Origin: Nodularia sp. NIES-3585
GTDB taxonomy: Bacteria; Cyanobacteriota; Cyanobacteriia; Cyanobacteriales; Nostocaceae
DNA: 64,000 nucleotides
Assembly (NCBI RefSeq): GCF_002218065.1
Contig: NZ_BDUB01000001.1
Coordinates: forward strand, 1,682,711 to 1,746,710
Direction: 5' to 3'
Both the position numbers and the translations under genes were made by a program. Under the pieces are notes generated by a model that did no database searches, was not told the origin of the DNA, and was given only the letters and a program-made list of their open reading frames with translations. Shown in pieces: positions 33,209 through 43,655 of this stretch; within the stretch, counting starts at the first letter, position 1; each line of letters opens with the position of its first letter.

Positions 33209-34690
33209 ATGCGAGATATCATAACAAACAGCTTTGCGTCTCGGCGCACATTAAGAGAAGGCTCGGTAGGGTTGCTCATACTCCTGGGGTTGGGCGCATT
33301 GGTGATGATTGTCCTCTGGTTAAATAGATTTACAGCGGGTAGCAATTCATACAAATTCCTAGTAGAGTTTGCTAATGCTGGTGGTATGCAAAGAGGCGCA
33401 CCAGTCCGCTATCGGGGTGTAAAAGTCGGCAATATTTCTAGAGTTAAAGCAAGTTCAAATGCCGTAGAGGTGGAAATTGAAATTGCTCCAGCTGACTTGG
33501 TAATTTCCCGTGATGTGGTAATTGAAGCTAATCAGAGTGGATTAATCAGTGAAAGTATTATCGACATTACACCCAAAAAATCTATACTTGCTGGAGAGGC
33601 GATCGCCAAACCCCTCGATAATAATTGTGATGACAGCCTGATCATTTGTAATGGTTCTCGGTTATCAGGTCAAATTGGCATCAGCATTGATGAACTAATT
33701 CGCTCTTCAACCAATTTAGCCACTACATACAATGACCCAGCATTTTACCAAAACGTGAATCGACTTCTAGAAAGCTCAACAGCAGCAGCGACAGGTGTTG
33801 CATCCCTAACTCAGGATTTTCAAGGTTTAACCAAAAGCTTTCAACAACAACTAGGGACATTCTCCACCACGGCCAGTTCACTACAACAATCCACAACTGA
33901 ACTCACTGCATCTGCAACTAAAACAGCAGAGCAATTAGGTGCGACTGCAAGTGAATTTAGTTCCACAGCCAGTCAAGCTAATCGGTTATTGAGTAACCTA
34001 GATGAACTCGTCACAAGCAACCGCAGTTCTTTGGTTGGTGCTTTGAATAATATTACCGAAACTAGCAACCAACTCCGGGTGACAGTCAGTAGCTTATCAC
34101 CTGCCTTTAATCAACTAACTCAAGGCGAATTACTCAACAATTTAGAAACTCTCTCAGCAAATGCAGCCCAAGCCTCAGCTAATTTACGCGACGCTTCTAA
34201 CGCCTTAAATGACCCTCAGAATCTAGTGCTAATGCAGCAAACCTTAGATTCAGCCAGGGTAACTTTTGAAAATACCCAAAAAATCACCTCTGATTTAGAC
34301 GAATTAACAGGTGATCCAGCTTTCCGGCAAAATCTGCTGCAATTGGTAAATGGTTTAAGTGGTTTGGTGTCTTCTACAGAACAGATACAGCAAGACGTAA
34401 AGGTAGCTGCTACTTTAGACTCACTGAAAATAGCAGTTAGCAAACCTCCTGTTCAGCAGCCTACTGTAAATCAACCAGTGGTGAAGCAGCCTCCTGTTAG
34501 CACGCCCAAAATTGAGCTTCCCATCCTCAAGCCAAAGCAACAGGCGCTGAATATCAAACCCATACCTGCTGCGGATACTTTTGAACTCAACCCCCAACCA
34601 ATTATTAACCCAGCAATTTCTGACTCATCCCCAGAACAGCTATTAAAGCAACTGCGGAAATATGGTGAAGAAAGGAATTTAGATGATTGA
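33209..34690 (+). CDS. MCE (MlaD/TGD2-like) lipid-transport protein
   Basis: 493 residues. One TM helix (about 19-38) is followed by an MCE domain (about 46-125, with GGMQRGAPVRYRGVKVGNI). A long helical region with many Ser/Thr/Ala/Gln residues forms a coiled-coil needle (about 180-400), and a Pro/Gln-rich tail ends the protein. It would form the periplasmic hexameric ring and tunnel for lipid transfer, energised by the upstream ATPase. The ATG at 33209 has a GGCGGGAAG site. The frame is open back into the ATPase gene, but that start is unlikely. Confidence 0.9.
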   Translation: MRDIITNSFASRRTLREGSVGLLILLGLGALVMIVLWLNRFTAGSNSYKFLVEFANAGGMQRGAPVRYRGVKVGNISRVKASSNAVEVEIEIAPADLVISRDVVIEANQSGLISESIIDITPKKSILAGEAIAKPLDNNCDDSLIICNGSRLSGQIGISIDELIRSSTNLATTYNDPAFYQNVNRLLESSTAAATGVASLTQDFQGLTKSFQQQLGTFSTTASSLQQSTTELTASATKTAEQLGATASEFSSTASQANRLLSNLDELVTSNRSSLVGALNNITETSNQLRVTVSSLSPAFNQLTQGELLNNLETLSANAAQASANLRDASNALNDPQNLVLMQQTLDSARVTFENTQKITSDLDELTGDPAFRQNLLQLVNGLSGLVSSTEQIQQDVKVAATLDSLKIAVSKPPVQQPTVNQPVVKQPPVSTPKIELPILKPKQQALNIKPIPAADTFELNPQPIINPAISDSSPEQLLKQLRKYGEERNLDD

Positions 34691-34730
34691 TATCAGGGAG
34701 ATAGGCAAGAAAATTTAAGTTTGTCTTCTC

Positions 34731-34793
34731 CCACTCCCCACTCCCCACTCCCCACTCCCCACTCCCCACTCCCCACTCCCCACTCCCCACTCC
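34731..34793. repeat. Heptamer array CCACTCC, 9 perfect units
   Basis: Nine uninterrupted 7-bp units lie between two convergent genes and abut the stop codon of the DUF3288 gene. It is the longest of the STRR arrays in the window. Confidence 0.92.
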
Positions 34794-35090
34794 CTAATTC
34801 CAATCTTGCTCTTCTTTTTTGCCGCGACTTTGATAAATGCCGCCAATATAGTGCATCTGGCGAGTTTTTTCAAAAAGTTGGGATTCCGTCAAACCCCACT
34901 GCTGCAAGACTTGATCCAGGTCTTTTTGGATGTCTCTCGCCCCTGGAAAGCCTTGATAACGAATTTTTAATCTAGCTAATTCAGCTAAATTGTAGTCTGT
35001 TGCCTCGTGAGCGAGTAAAATATTAATAGAGGGGCGATCGCGGTTATAGAGAGGATGTTGTTGGTCTTTATTCCCGTGTAATTCAGACAT
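34794..35090 (-). CDS. DUF3288-family cyanobacterial protein
   Basis: A 98-residue soluble protein. The body KDQQHPLYNRDR, DYNLAELARLKIRYQGFPGA and TESQLFEKTRQMH is the pattern of the DUF3288 family, restricted largely to cyanobacteria. The function is unknown. The stop codon touches a 63-bp heptamer array. Confidence 0.8.
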   Translation of the reverse strand: MSELHGNKDQQHPLYNRDRPSINILLAHEATDYNLAELARLKIRYQGFPGARDIQKDLDQVLQQWGLTESQLFEKTRQMHYIGGIYQSRGKKEEQDWN

Positions 35091-35323
35091 GATTTATACC
35101 TATAGCTCGATTATTACTTCATCCTAAATCCAGATTTAATCGTCTTTCTATCCAGCCATCATAAATCATGACGGCAACCACACCCCACCTCATACGGCTC
35201 TCACCACTGCCATGTAACTTTAAATAAAGATACATTATCTTTAAGAAAATACAAAAAAGTTTAAATGCGGGTGAATATATAGCTCACCCAAAGCCCAAAG
35301 CAGCAAGGGAGCAAGAACCCATT

Positions 35324-37777
35324 ATGTTTGAACACTTCACTTCCGAAGCCATTAAAGTAATTATGTTAGCCCAGGAGGAAGCACGTCGCCTGGGACACAA
35401 TTTCGTAGGGACTGAACAAATTCTCCTGGGACTAATCGGAGAAGGGACTGGGGTTGCTGCTAAAGTGCTAGCCGAATTGGGCGTTACTCTCAAGGAAGCA
35501 CGCCGCGAAGTCGAAAAAATTATCGGTAGAGGTTCTGGTTTTGTTCCACCAGAAATTCCTTTTACTCCCAAGGTGAAAAGCTTATTTGAGCAATCCTTTA
35601 GAGAAGCCAATAGCCTGGGAAATAACTACATTAACACTGAACACTTACTCTTAGGATTAACTGAAGCTGGTGAAGGTGTCGCCGCCAAAGTCCTGCAAAA
35701 TCTAGGAGTTGACCTCAAAAACGTCCGCACCAATGTCATCCGTCGTTTGGGTGAAGGTGCATCTGTTTTCGCGGGTACAGGTAGCGGTTCCAAGCGCAGC
35801 CAAAGCGTGACTCTAGAGGAATTTGGCAGAAATCTGACTAAATTAGCCCAAGAGGGTAAGCTTGACCCTGTAGTTGGTCGGGCGAAAGAAATTGAGCGTA
35901 CCATTCAAATCCTCGGTCGCCGGACAAAGAATAATCCCATATTAATCGGTGAACCAGGAGTTGGTAAAACTGCGATTGCCGAAGGACTAGCCCAACGCAT
36001 TGTCAATCAAGATGCACCGGAAATCTTGCTAGATAAGCAAGTTATCAGTCTTGATATGGGGATGGTAGTCTCTGGAACCCGTTTTCGTGGCGACTTTGAA
36101 GAACGCCTGAAGAAAATTGTCGAAGAAGTTCGTTCGGCTGGCAATATCATTTTGGTAATTGACGAAGTTCACACCTTAGTTGGTGCTGGTGGTACAGAAG
36201 GTGGTTTGGATGCAGCAAATATCCTCAAACCTGCCTTAGCACGGGGTGAACTCCAGTGTATTGGTGCAACCACTCTCAATGAGTATCGTCAGCATATCGA
36301 GCGTGATGCGGCTTTAGAGCGTCGTTTCCAATCAGTTTTAATTGGGGAACCCTCAATCGAAGAAACTGTGGAAATTCTCTATGGCTTGCGCGGAGCTTAT
36401 GAGCAGCACCACAAAGTACATATTTCTGATGAAGCAATTCTAGCAGCCGCCGAGTTGTCAGATCGTTACATCAGCGATCGCTTTCTCCCAGATAAAGCAA
36501 TTGACTTGATTGACGAAGCTGGTTCTCGTGTGCGGTTGCGGAACTCTCGCGTTTCTATCGATAAAGAACTCAAAAAGCAATTAGTCGGTGTAACGAAAGC
36601 CAAAGAGGAAGCAGTCAGAACTCAGAACTTTGGCAAAGCTGGAGAACTGCGCGGCGAGGAAATGAAACTTGAAGCCGATATGCAGTTTGAACCACAAGCT
36701 GAGGATTTTGTCAAGTCACTCGTTGTCAATGAGGAAGACATTGCTCAAATCGTCGCCTCCTGGACAGGAGTACCAGTCAACAAACTCACCGAATCTGAGT
36801 CAGAGTTGCTGCTCCACCTAGAAGACACACTCCACGAGCGGTTAATTGGTCAAGAACAAGCAGTTACAGCCGTATCTCGTGCTATTCGTCGCGCCAGAGT
36901 CGGGTTAAAAAATCCCAATCGTCCCATTGCTAGTTTTATATTCTCTGGGCCTACCGGAGTTGGTAAAACAGAGTTAGCGAAATCCTTAGCATCTTACTTC
37001 TTTAGTAGCGAAGAAGCGATGATTCGCCTAGATATGTCCGAGTACATGGAAGGACATACAGTTTCCAAGCTGATTGGTTCACCTCCTGGTTACGTAGGAT
37101 ACGACGATGGCGGACAACTGACAGAAGCCGTGCGCCGCAAACCATACTCAGTGATTCTTTTCGACGAAATCGAAAAAGCGCATCCTGATGTATTTAATAT
37201 GCTGCTGCAACTTTTGGATGATGGACACCTCACCGACGCAAAAGGTCGGAAAGTGGACTTCAAAAACACCCTAATTATTCTGACTTCCAACATTGGTTCT
37301 AAGGTAATTGAAAAAGGTGGTGGTGGTTTAGGCTTTGACTTTGAGACTGCGGCCGACGCAAGCTATAACCGCATTCGTACCTTAGTCAATGAGGAACTGA
37401 AAGCTTACTTCCGTCCTGAATTCCTCAACCGCCTTGATGACATTATCGTCTTCACCCAGCTTGCTAAAGATGAAGTCAAGCAAATTGCTGATATTCTGCT
37501 GCGCGAACTGGCTAATCGCTTGACTGAAAAGGGAATTACTTTAGAAGTTACAGAACGCTTTAAAGAGCGTGTCGTAGAAGAAGGCTATAACCCTAGTTAC
37601 GGTGCTAGACCGTTACGTCGGGCAATTATGCGCTTGTTAGAAGACCCTCTGGCGGAAGCCATGCTATCTGGTCAAGTCACCGATGGAGTTACAGCCACCG
37701 TGGATGTTGATGATGACAATCAGGTAACAATACATGGCTCAGAAAAGCGAGAATTACTCTTAGCTAATGCTGGCTAG
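35324..37777 (+). CDS. clpC: ClpC AAA+ chaperone of the Clp protease
   Basis: An 817-residue HSP100. The N-terminal Clp-N double repeat is at about 1-145. AAA-1 has GEPGVGKT near 208, and a UVR-type middle domain is around 415-450. AAA-2 has GPTGVGKT near 542, and the D2-small domain is at the end. It unfolds substrates and feeds ClpP/ClpR, and in cyanobacteria it is essential and also imports-related in chloroplast descendants. The upstream 233 bp must contain the promoter. A terminator follows at about 37815-37846. Confidence 0.97.
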   Translation: MFEHFTSEAIKVIMLAQEEARRLGHNFVGTEQILLGLIGEGTGVAAKVLAELGVTLKEARREVEKIIGRGSGFVPPEIPFTPKVKSLFEQSFREANSLGNNYINTEHLLLGLTEAGEGVAAKVLQNLGVDLKNVRTNVIRRLGEGASVFAGTGSGSKRSQSVTLEEFGRNLTKLAQEGKLDPVVGRAKEIERTIQILGRRTKNNPILIGEPGVGKTAIAEGLAQRIVNQDAPEILLDKQVISLDMGMVVSGTRFRGDFEERLKKIVEEVRSAGNIILVIDEVHTLVGAGGTEGGLDAANILKPALARGELQCIGATTLNEYRQHIERDAALERRFQSVLIGEPSIEETVEILYGLRGAYEQHHKVHISDEAILAAAELSDRYISDRFLPDKAIDLIDEAGSRVRLRNSRVSIDKELKKQLVGVTKAKEEAVRTQNFGKAGELRGEEMKLEADMQFEPQAEDFVKSLVVNEEDIAQIVASWTGVPVNKLTESESELLLHLEDTLHERLIGQEQAVTAVSRAIRRARVGLKNPNRPIASFIFSGPTGVGKTELAKSLASYFFSSEEAMIRLDMSEYMEGHTVSKLIGSPPGYVGYDDGGQLTEAVRRKPYSVILFDEIEKAHPDVFNMLLQLLDDGHLTDAKGRKVDFKNTLIILTSNIGSKVIEKGGGGLGFDFETAADASYNRIRTLVNEELKAYFRPEFLNRLDDIIVFTQLAKDEVKQIADILLRELANRLTEKGITLEVTERFKERVVEEGYNPSYGARPLRRAIMRLLEDPLAEAMLSGQVTDGVTATVDVDDDNQVTIHGSEKRELLLANAG

Positions 37778-37814
37778 TATTTCAACCAATTCACTTAATT
37801 AATTAAAAACTTTT

Positions 37815-37846
37815 CCCCCTGGTAGTCATACTAGGGGATTTTTTTG
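37815..37846 (+). terminator. Rho-independent terminator after clpC
   Basis: Arms TCCCCCT and AGGGGA around GGTAGTCATACT, followed by a run of T, 38 bp after the clpC stop. Confidence 0.8.
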
Positions 37847-37870
37847 ATTTCCAAAAGCCGCACACTCGTG

Positions 37871-38143
37871 ACTTTTATTCATGAGTTGGGTGGTGGCTTG
37901 TTCTTAATCATTGGATTACTAACACTTTTGGCGACTTTACCAATTTTGGCTTCGATGTTGTTTGCCATCTTGTTACACCTGATTCAAGGTAAGCCACAGA
38001 TCCTTACTTAATCAGTACAAAAGCCCTTTAGGAAAAGGTGAACCACCGAGTTGGGAAAAAGCGTTTATGTACTGTGTTATGTTGATTGCGTTAGCGCAGC
38101 TTACCGAAGGTATCGCAGTTTTAGTAGATGCCTTGATTTTTTA
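37871..38143 (+). pseudogene. DoxX-family membrane protein remnant
   Basis: The frame near 37880-38010 reads IHELGGGLFLIIGLLTLLAT and continues into a second hydrophobic segment before a stop. A second frame (about 38038-38143) reads GEPPSWEKAFMYCVMLIALAQ and ends at TAA. Together these resemble the middle and end of a DoxX-type four-helix protein with the N-terminus lost and a frameshift. The segment around 38088-38118 contains a GCGTTAGCGCAGCTTACC-type small repeat. The identification is tentative. Confidence 0.4.
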
Positions 38144-40603
38144 ACGTCTAAGTGCTGTTTGGGGATGATGGAATAATCTGTATCCTAAATGTTTTACCCA
38201 GTCAAGGATTAAGAGTAATCCTAACGAATAACCCCAAACTATAGCAGCTAAACCCCAGCCAATAGGCGACATCAGTCCGAAACCAAATATCGCCACTAAA
38301 CTAGCAATAATCTGTGTACCAAAAATCGCTAATAGTAAAATATTAGCTGGTTTTTTTGTCCAGAATAATTGTTTAGTGCGGGTGACAAAGATGGTTAAAT
38401 GTCCCGCCACTGAAAGTTTTAAATAAACGAGGGTTTGTAGTTTTGCTGGACTCAGTTGCAGTAATTCTTTACCTATGTAAAAGATGCCAAAAGAACCAAA
38501 TACACTGGCAATACCAATTAAGGTAGAAACACCCAAAACGACAAGCATATCCCAGGTGGCAGGTTTATTTTCAGGAATCGCTCTATCGTAGGCGATCGCT
38601 AAAATTGCCCCATCATTAAGTAAAGCCAGCAACACAATCATAATCGCTGTCATCGGATAAAAATTGAAAATTAAAATTGATAGCGTTAAGAAAATCAAAA
38701 TATCAATAGTTTCTGCAATTCTATATAAAACATAACTATACATTCTTTGAAAAATTTTGCGACTTTCTCTAACAGCATCAGCAATTACAGTTAATCCCGG
38801 CGCAAGTAAAACGATATCAGCCGCAGCCCGCGCCGCATCAGTTGCACCAGAAACGGCAATACCCACATCTGCCTTTTTCAATGCTGGTGCATCATTGACT
38901 CCATCGCCTGTCATACCGACAATATGACCTTTTTTTTGTAGTGCTTCGACGATGTAATATTTATGTTCAGGAAATACTTGACCAAAACCATCAGCTTGCA
39001 TCACCGCATCAGCCAACTGTCCCATGTGGTGGGTATCGCTGGTTTTAAATAGCTTGGCATTCAAAATATTAGTGCCTAACCCTAATTGCCGACAAGTTTC
39101 TTTAGCGATCGCTACTTGGTCGCCTGTCAGCATTTTTACTTTCACACCCAAGCGTTTTAAGTCTTCAATCACAAATTGCGAATCACTTCTTGGCGGATCA
39201 AATAGGGGTAAAACACCAATCAACTGCCAATTACCCTCAGCATTAGTTCTGGCGACACCTAACGCCCGAAAGCCCCGTTTGGCGAAATTATCAATGGTTT
39301 TATTCACAGATGCTTCAATCTCAGACCGATTGGCAACTAAGGCTAAAATTACCTGGGGTGCGCCCTTACTCACTTTAAATTCTTGACCATCACCTGTGGA
39401 GATAGTTGCTTCTGTACGTTTAATTACTGGATCAAAGGGTAAAAAACGTGTCACCTGATAATTATTCAGTTGTTGTTTATCCTGTAATCCTGCCATGATT
39501 GCCCGATCCATCGGATCTTCCTCGCAATTGTGGGAAGCTAGGACAGCGAACAAAATTACTTGCTCAGGAGTAAAATTATCTAAACTAACTGGTTCGCCTA
39601 AAGTCAATTGATTTAAAGTCAGAGTCCCAGTTTTATCCGAGCAGAGAATATCCATCCCCGCAACTTCTTCAATAGATTCCAGACGGCTAACAACGGCCTG
39701 TTTTTTAGCTAAGGCTCGCGCACCGATGGCCATCGTGGCAGATAATACTGCTGGCATAGCTACCGGAATAGAAGCCACAGTCAAAACTAAAACAAATTTT
39801 AAGATGTGGAGTAAGCTATCGTGCCGATAAAGAGCCACAAAGACAATTAACACCACCAGCACAAAAGCAGTAGCAATTAAAAAGTTACCAATCTTGAGGA
39901 TGGTTTGCTGAAAGTGACTGGAAATAGCACCAGTATCTACTAAGCTGGCGGTTTTACCAAAAAAGGTATTTGCACCCGTGGCGTAAACCAACCCATCAAT
40001 TTCGCCTCGTTTCAAAACTGAACCAGAGTAGACAGCATCTCCTGTTTCTCGTGTAACTGGTAAAGACTCCCCAGTTAACGCCGCCTGATCCACTTCTACA
40101 GAGTCACTCGCCAGCAATCGCGCATCAGCCGGGAGAACATCACCAATTCGCAAGTGAATTATATCTCCTGGGACTAACTCACGGGCTGGAACTGTCAGCC
40201 ATTGATGATCTCGCTTGACACGCGCATTGAGAGCAAGTTGAGCTTTGAGAGCCGCGATCGCATTTCCCGCTTCAAATTCTTGCCAAAAGCCGATAACACC
40301 ATTACCTACCAACAAAACTAAAATAATCGCAAAATCTACCCAATCTCTGACCACGGCTGACAAAATCACCGCGACTTCAATCATCCAAGGAATCGGCCCC
40401 CAAAAATGAGAGAGAAACTGCTCTACAACACTGATTTTGTTCTCAGTTAGTTCGTTATAGCCATAGCGGGAAAGACGACGCTGGGCTTCTTCAGCGCTAA
40501 GTCCTTGTTCTAAAGAGGTTCTTAATTGAGCTTGTAGTTCTTCAAGGCTCAGGTTGGCTAAATCATTGTTATGATCAACTGGAGGATGAGATTTGTGTTT
40601 CAT
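38141..40603 (-). CDS. P-type H+-ATPase (P3A, plasma-membrane type)
   Basis: An 820-residue P-type ATPase. The N-terminal cytoplasmic segment (SLEELQAQLRTSLEQGLSAE) is followed by TM helices. The TGES motif of the actuator domain is in QAALTGESLPVTRE, the phosphorylation loop CSDKTGTLTLN carries Asp323, and the nucleotide domain has MTGDGVNDAPALKKADVGIAV. The arrangement and the absence of heavy-metal-binding N-terminal domains fit proton pumps of the P3A class, as in yeast Pma1. The C-terminus reaches residue 820 without an obvious R-domain. No operon partner. Confidence 0.92.
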   Translation of the reverse strand: MKHKSHPPVDHNNDLANLSLEELQAQLRTSLEQGLSAEEAQRRLSRYGYNELTENKISVVEQFLSHFWGPIPWMIEVAVILSAVVRDWVDFAIILVLLVGNGVIGFWQEFEAGNAIAALKAQLALNARVKRDHQWLTVPARELVPGDIIHLRIGDVLPADARLLASDSVEVDQAALTGESLPVTRETGDAVYSGSVLKRGEIDGLVYATGANTFFGKTASLVDTGAISSHFQQTILKIGNFLIATAFVLVVLIVFVALYRHDSLLHILKFVLVLTVASIPVAMPAVLSATMAIGARALAKKQAVVSRLESIEEVAGMDILCSDKTGTLTLNQLTLGEPVSLDNFTPEQVILFAVLASHNCEEDPMDRAIMAGLQDKQQLNNYQVTRFLPFDPVIKRTEATISTGDGQEFKVSKGAPQVILALVANRSEIEASVNKTIDNFAKRGFRALGVARTNAEGNWQLIGVLPLFDPPRSDSQFVIEDLKRLGVKVKMLTGDQVAIAKETCRQLGLGTNILNAKLFKTSDTHHMGQLADAVMQADGFGQVFPEHKYYIVEALQKKGHIVGMTGDGVNDAPALKKADVGIAVSGATDAARAAADIVLLAPGLTVIADAVRESRKIFQRMYSYVLYRIAETIDILIFLTLSILIFNFYPMTAIMIVLLALLNDGAILAIAYDRAIPENKPATWDMLVVLGVSTLIGIASVFGSFGIFYIGKELLQLSPAKLQTLVYLKLSVAGHLTIFVTRTKQLFWTKKPANILLLAIFGTQIIASLVAIFGFGLMSPIGWGLAAIVWGYSLGLLLILDWVKHLGYRLFHHPQTALRR

Positions 40604-41079
40604 AATTTGCTCACAGCGATTTTTGGATGAATCATGCCTGTGAAATTACAAGTATTGCAGTTAGTTGTAGATATATTTGCTCTGCCAGTCACCCTCCCCA
40701 GGGTAGTAGTTTGTATATGATAGAATTTTGTCGTCATTACAGAATAGGTAGGAAGTTTTTCTGTATTTATACGCAATATTAAATAGGACTTACGCAATAA
40801 CTCTCTGCAACCTTCTTTCCTTCTTTGCGAGACGCTACGCAAACGCTTTAGCGATACGGTTTTTCATTATTCTTGGCGATTTGTCCTGCGCGATCGCTGC
40901 CACTGTTTGTTATTTGCTGCTTCTGTTGTGGGAAAGGAAGATTAAGCGACTGACATAGGGTAGAAACTGCATTGTGAGTTGTACACTATGCAGTTTCTAA
41001 AGTGAACTCGTCAAAATATACCCCTTTCCAGATTTTGATCTAGAAAAGGGCATCTTTAAACAGAAAAAGAATTTTTTAT
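40604..41079. other. Intergenic region with a small repeat and a terminator-like hairpin
   Basis: A 476-bp stretch. GAGACGCTACGCAAACGCTT near 40830-40850 is a common type of Nostocales small repeat. CCCCTTTCcagat...ctaGAAAAGGG (41020-41052) is a hairpin followed by an A/T-rich stretch that could terminate the comB transcript. No ORF is supported. Confidence 0.4.
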
Positions 41080-41814
41080 TTACTGACTTTTTAACACCCC
41101 CAGTTCTTGCTGTATGGGCAAGACATCTAAAATATCGGTTTGAGCGCAATATTTTAAATCTTCGTGTGATTCCAGACGTAGTAATCTTTTGCCGTGACTC
41201 GCTTGGTGGAATAATCCCAATAAGTCATTTTGCCATTGTGAGTAAAGCGCGATCGCACTAATGACTTCATCGTTACCAGCTAATTCGTCTTGGGAGAATT
41301 GGGACTTCTCTGCAAGACTATGAGCGATCGCTCCAGCACAAACTGTATCTTCTAAAGAAAAAGTGCCTTCCCAACCAGAACCGACAATCCACACAGTCTC
41401 TGGTTGTTTATCCAGGAGATACTGCACCACCGCTGCCCGATTAATCAAAGCTGCGGCTAGTACACTGGGGGAATGTTCTATCCGTTGTAAGGCGCGAGTT
41501 CCATTGGTGGTACTGATAAATAATCGCCGTCCCTCCACTACTTCCCGTGTGCAGTCAAGAGGAGAGTTACCTAAATCAAAGTCAGCAACTTTAGCACCGC
41601 CGCGTTCTCCAGCTCGGAGTCGTTTTTCCGGTGGCCATTTTTCGCTGACTGCAATCAGTTGTTCTAAATCGCTGAAGACTTGCACAGCTTCGCCACCAGA
41701 TGCCAAAACAGTAGCTATAGTGCTAGTAGCCCGCAAAACATCAACTGCGATCGCGCAGTCTGGAGTTTTGCCGGTGGGAGTCAATTCCGGAGTGTGGTAT
41801 ATGAATAGCTTCAC
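41080..41814 (-). CDS. comB: 2-phosphosulfolactate phosphatase ComB family
   Basis: A 244-residue ComB-like enzyme. The conserved [19 protein letters not shown] segment is near 20-40, with RAGERGG (93-99), [12 protein letters not shown] (about 118-129) and the C-terminal [10 protein letters not shown]. ComB removes phosphate from 2-phosphosulfolactate in the coenzyme M route in archaea. Cyanobacteria have many homologues of unclear physiology. It appears to be a single gene. Confidence 0.88.
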   Translation of the reverse strand: MKLFIYHTPELTPTGKTPDCAIAVDVLRATSTIATVLASGGEAVQVFSDLEQLIAVSEKWPPEKRLRAGERGGAKVADFDLGNSPLDCTREVVEGRRLFISTTNGTRALQRIEHSPSVLAAALINRAAVVQYLLDKQPETVWIVGSGWEGTFSLEDTVCAGAIAHSLAEKSQFSQDELAGNDEVISAIALYSQWQNDLLGLFHQASHGKRLLRLESHEDLKYCAQTDILDVLPIQQELGVLKSQ

Positions 41815-42092
41815 GCGGTGGATAAACCTGCTCTAAATACTATTGCCGAGATTACATTCTAATGGGTGTCATTCACCATAATCACAGTTAAATTCCGAGT
41901 ATTTCTTATCCTTAGACCAGAGTATTTTTTATGTATGATGGCAAAATTGATCTCAGCGCAGAGAAACAAAGGTAATCTGAAAACAGAATAAATCCCAGCA
42001 CAAACGGTTTTGATTCTCTGGAACTTGGCAATATAGAGAGGAAATCTTGGCAATCCGCAGATACCACCTCTACAATTCGTTACAAGAACAAT

Positions 42093-42512
42093 ATGGCACC
42101 TTTACCCGACTACCGCCCCAAACAAATGTCTGTAGGCCCCTTGGAAGCAGAAATTTTGAATATTATCTGGGAACTGGGTTCAGCTACAGTCAAAGATGTA
42201 CACGATCGCATTCTCTCAGACCCCAACCGGGAACTCGCTTATACTTCTGTAACTACAGTTTTACGTCGTCTCACTGATAAAGGTTGGCTAGCCTGTAACA
42301 AACAAGGACGGGCATTTTATTGGCTACCCAAGCTGACAAAGCAGCAAGCACAGGTAATTAAGGCACATGACCAGTTACAGCAATTTCTCGCCGTGGGTAA
42401 TCCCGATGTCATCGCCGCCTTTGCTGATAGTCTAGATGCAGCCGCCAGCGACCAACTAGAAGCGATCGCTCAACGCATTCAAGCCGCACGCCAAGCTAGG
42501 GAGGAACAATAA
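42093..42512 (+). CDS. BlaI/MecI/CopY-family repressor
   Basis: A 139-residue protein with a winged helix-turn-helix (about 15-85: LEAEILNIIWELGSATVKDVHD and LAYTSVTTVLRRLTDKGWL). A helical C-terminal part (KLTKQQAQVIKAHDQLQQF and so on) follows, for dimerisation. The next gene, 2 bp after the stop, encodes an M56 membrane metallopeptidase. This is the BlaI-BlaR1 arrangement, in which the peptidase cleaves or releases the repressor after an outside signal. Confidence 0.92.
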   Translation: MAPLPDYRPKQMSVGPLEAEILNIIWELGSATVKDVHDRILSDPNRELAYTSVTTVLRRLTDKGWLACNKQGRAFYWLPKLTKQQAQVIKAHDQLQQFLAVGNPDVIAAFADSLDAAASDQLEAIAQRIQAARQAREEQ

Positions 42513-42514
42513 TC

Positions 42515-43360
42515 ATGCATCTGATGATGATTTTGACTGCTTTAACAGTTGCTTGGAGTTTAAGACACTCTGGGAATCATCTCCAAGGTAGCTGGGATCT
42601 CCGATGGCGGCGATCGCTATTTTTATTTCTCTTCCCCCCATTATTAATTTTCATGACGGCGATCGCCGTCCTCTTCATGGGGCCTCAAGGCAAAATGGGC
42701 GGGGTACACACTGGCTGGTGGAGTTATGAACTAGCATTAATTCTTTTAGGCTTTTTTGCCATTTTGTGCATTAGCCTAGCCTTCCAAGGTTGCCAATCTG
42801 TAGAATCTGCCCGTAAATCTCCCCTAGTAAATATTCAGGGTAGACAAGTTCGGTTACTGAACACAGACGCGCCCTTTGCGGGTCAAATAGGCTTTTGGCA
42901 TCCAGAATTAGTAGTTAGCCAAGGATTGCTGCAAACCCTGTCTCCTGCCCATGTAGATAGTGTTTTAGCCCATGAACAAGGTCATTACCATTACCGAGAC
43001 ACATTTTGGTTTTTCTGGCTGGGTTGGGTACGCGCTTGTACCAGTTGGCTACCCAATACAGATTCTTTGTGGTCAGAACTCTTAGCTTTGCGGGAATTAC
43101 GGGCGGACAGTTATGCAGCTTCACAGGTAGACCCTTTGCTATTAGCAGAGTCATTGCTGATGGTGGTGAGTAATAGCAGTAGCAGTGTATCATCAGAAAT
43201 TTGCTGTGCGGCTTTAGGGGCTAGTGGAAGCGATCGCTTAGAACAGAGAATAGAAGCTTTATTAGCACCACCAGAACCCACACCTGAAATCAACTCTCAG
43301 TCTTGGCATAGTTTTCTGTTGGCATTTGTGCCACTAGTGAGCGTCATATTTCATACGTGA
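42515..43360 (+). CDS. M56-family membrane metallopeptidase (BlaR1-like)
   Basis: A 281-residue protein with several TM helices (about 2-20, 31-55, 70-95, and one after the active site). The zinc motif HEQGHYHYRD is at 153-162, with the third ligand likely Glu in LRELRADSYA. There is no C-terminal penicillin-binding sensor domain, unlike BlaR1, so the input is unknown. It is coupled with the BlaI-type repressor upstream. Cyanobacterial pairs of this type regulate genes that are not linked to beta-lactams. Confidence 0.9.
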   Translation: MHLMMILTALTVAWSLRHSGNHLQGSWDLRWRRSLFLFLFPPLLIFMTAIAVLFMGPQGKMGGVHTGWWSYELALILLGFFAILCISLAFQGCQSVESARKSPLVNIQGRQVRLLNTDAPFAGQIGFWHPELVVSQGLLQTLSPAHVDSVLAHEQGHYHYRDTFWFFWLGWVRACTSWLPNTDSLWSELLALRELRADSYAASQVDPLLLAESLLMVVSNSSSSVSSEICCAALGASGSDRLEQRIEALLAPPEPTPEINSQSWHSFLLAFVPLVSVIFHT

Positions 43361-43391
43361 ACTCAGATTGAGCAAGCTTTGAAGGTGAAAA

Positions 43392-43493
43392 TCACTCTTC
43401 TTCAAGCAACTGTTCTACAATTTTTTGCACCACAGGTACTTGAAATATATTGCCTTTTGGAGTGTTTATTTCTTTGCGTACTGGTTTTTGCAC
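43392..43493 (-). other. Short orphan frame, possible gene remnant
   Basis: A 33-codon frame on the minus strand (GTG at 43491-43493 to TGA at 43392-43394). It reads QKPVRKEINTPKGN, then QVPVVQKIVEQLLEEE. A stop lies directly before it, so it may be the tail of a decayed gene. I cannot identify the family. Confidence 0.2.
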
Positions 43494-43590
43494 AACTAAC
43501 TATACACCATTAGAAACATACACTATTTCTAATGTTAATAAGTACTGTGACAAAGAGTAATTTTCGCCTCTATTTTGAACACCATCAATT

Positions 43591-43620
43591 AAGCGAAGCT
43601 CCTTTCAAGGAGCTTCGCTT
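43591..43620. terminator. Perfect 14-bp-arm hairpin, likely shared terminator
   Basis: Arms AAGCGAAGCTCCTT and AAGGAGCTTCGCTT with a 2-base loop. It lies between the 3' ends of the M56 gene and the convergent secreted LPNG-repeat protein. A short T-run follows 7 bp later on the plus strand. Confidence 0.6.
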
Positions 43621-43655
43621 GCTAATTTTTGAGCTAATTGAACAATGATCAACTC

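Noticed and set aside
13322-34793. Heptamer arrays considered as CRISPR repeats
   Set aside because: Units are 7 bp with no spacers, so they are simple tandem repeats, not CRISPR.
40600-40842. 80-codon minus-strand frame upstream of the proton pump
   Set aside because: It is mainly repeat-like intergenic sequence and has no recognisable protein pattern.
42047-42277. Frame overlapping the BlaI gene start
   Set aside because: It overlaps the well-supported BlaI reading frame in another phase and has no family features.
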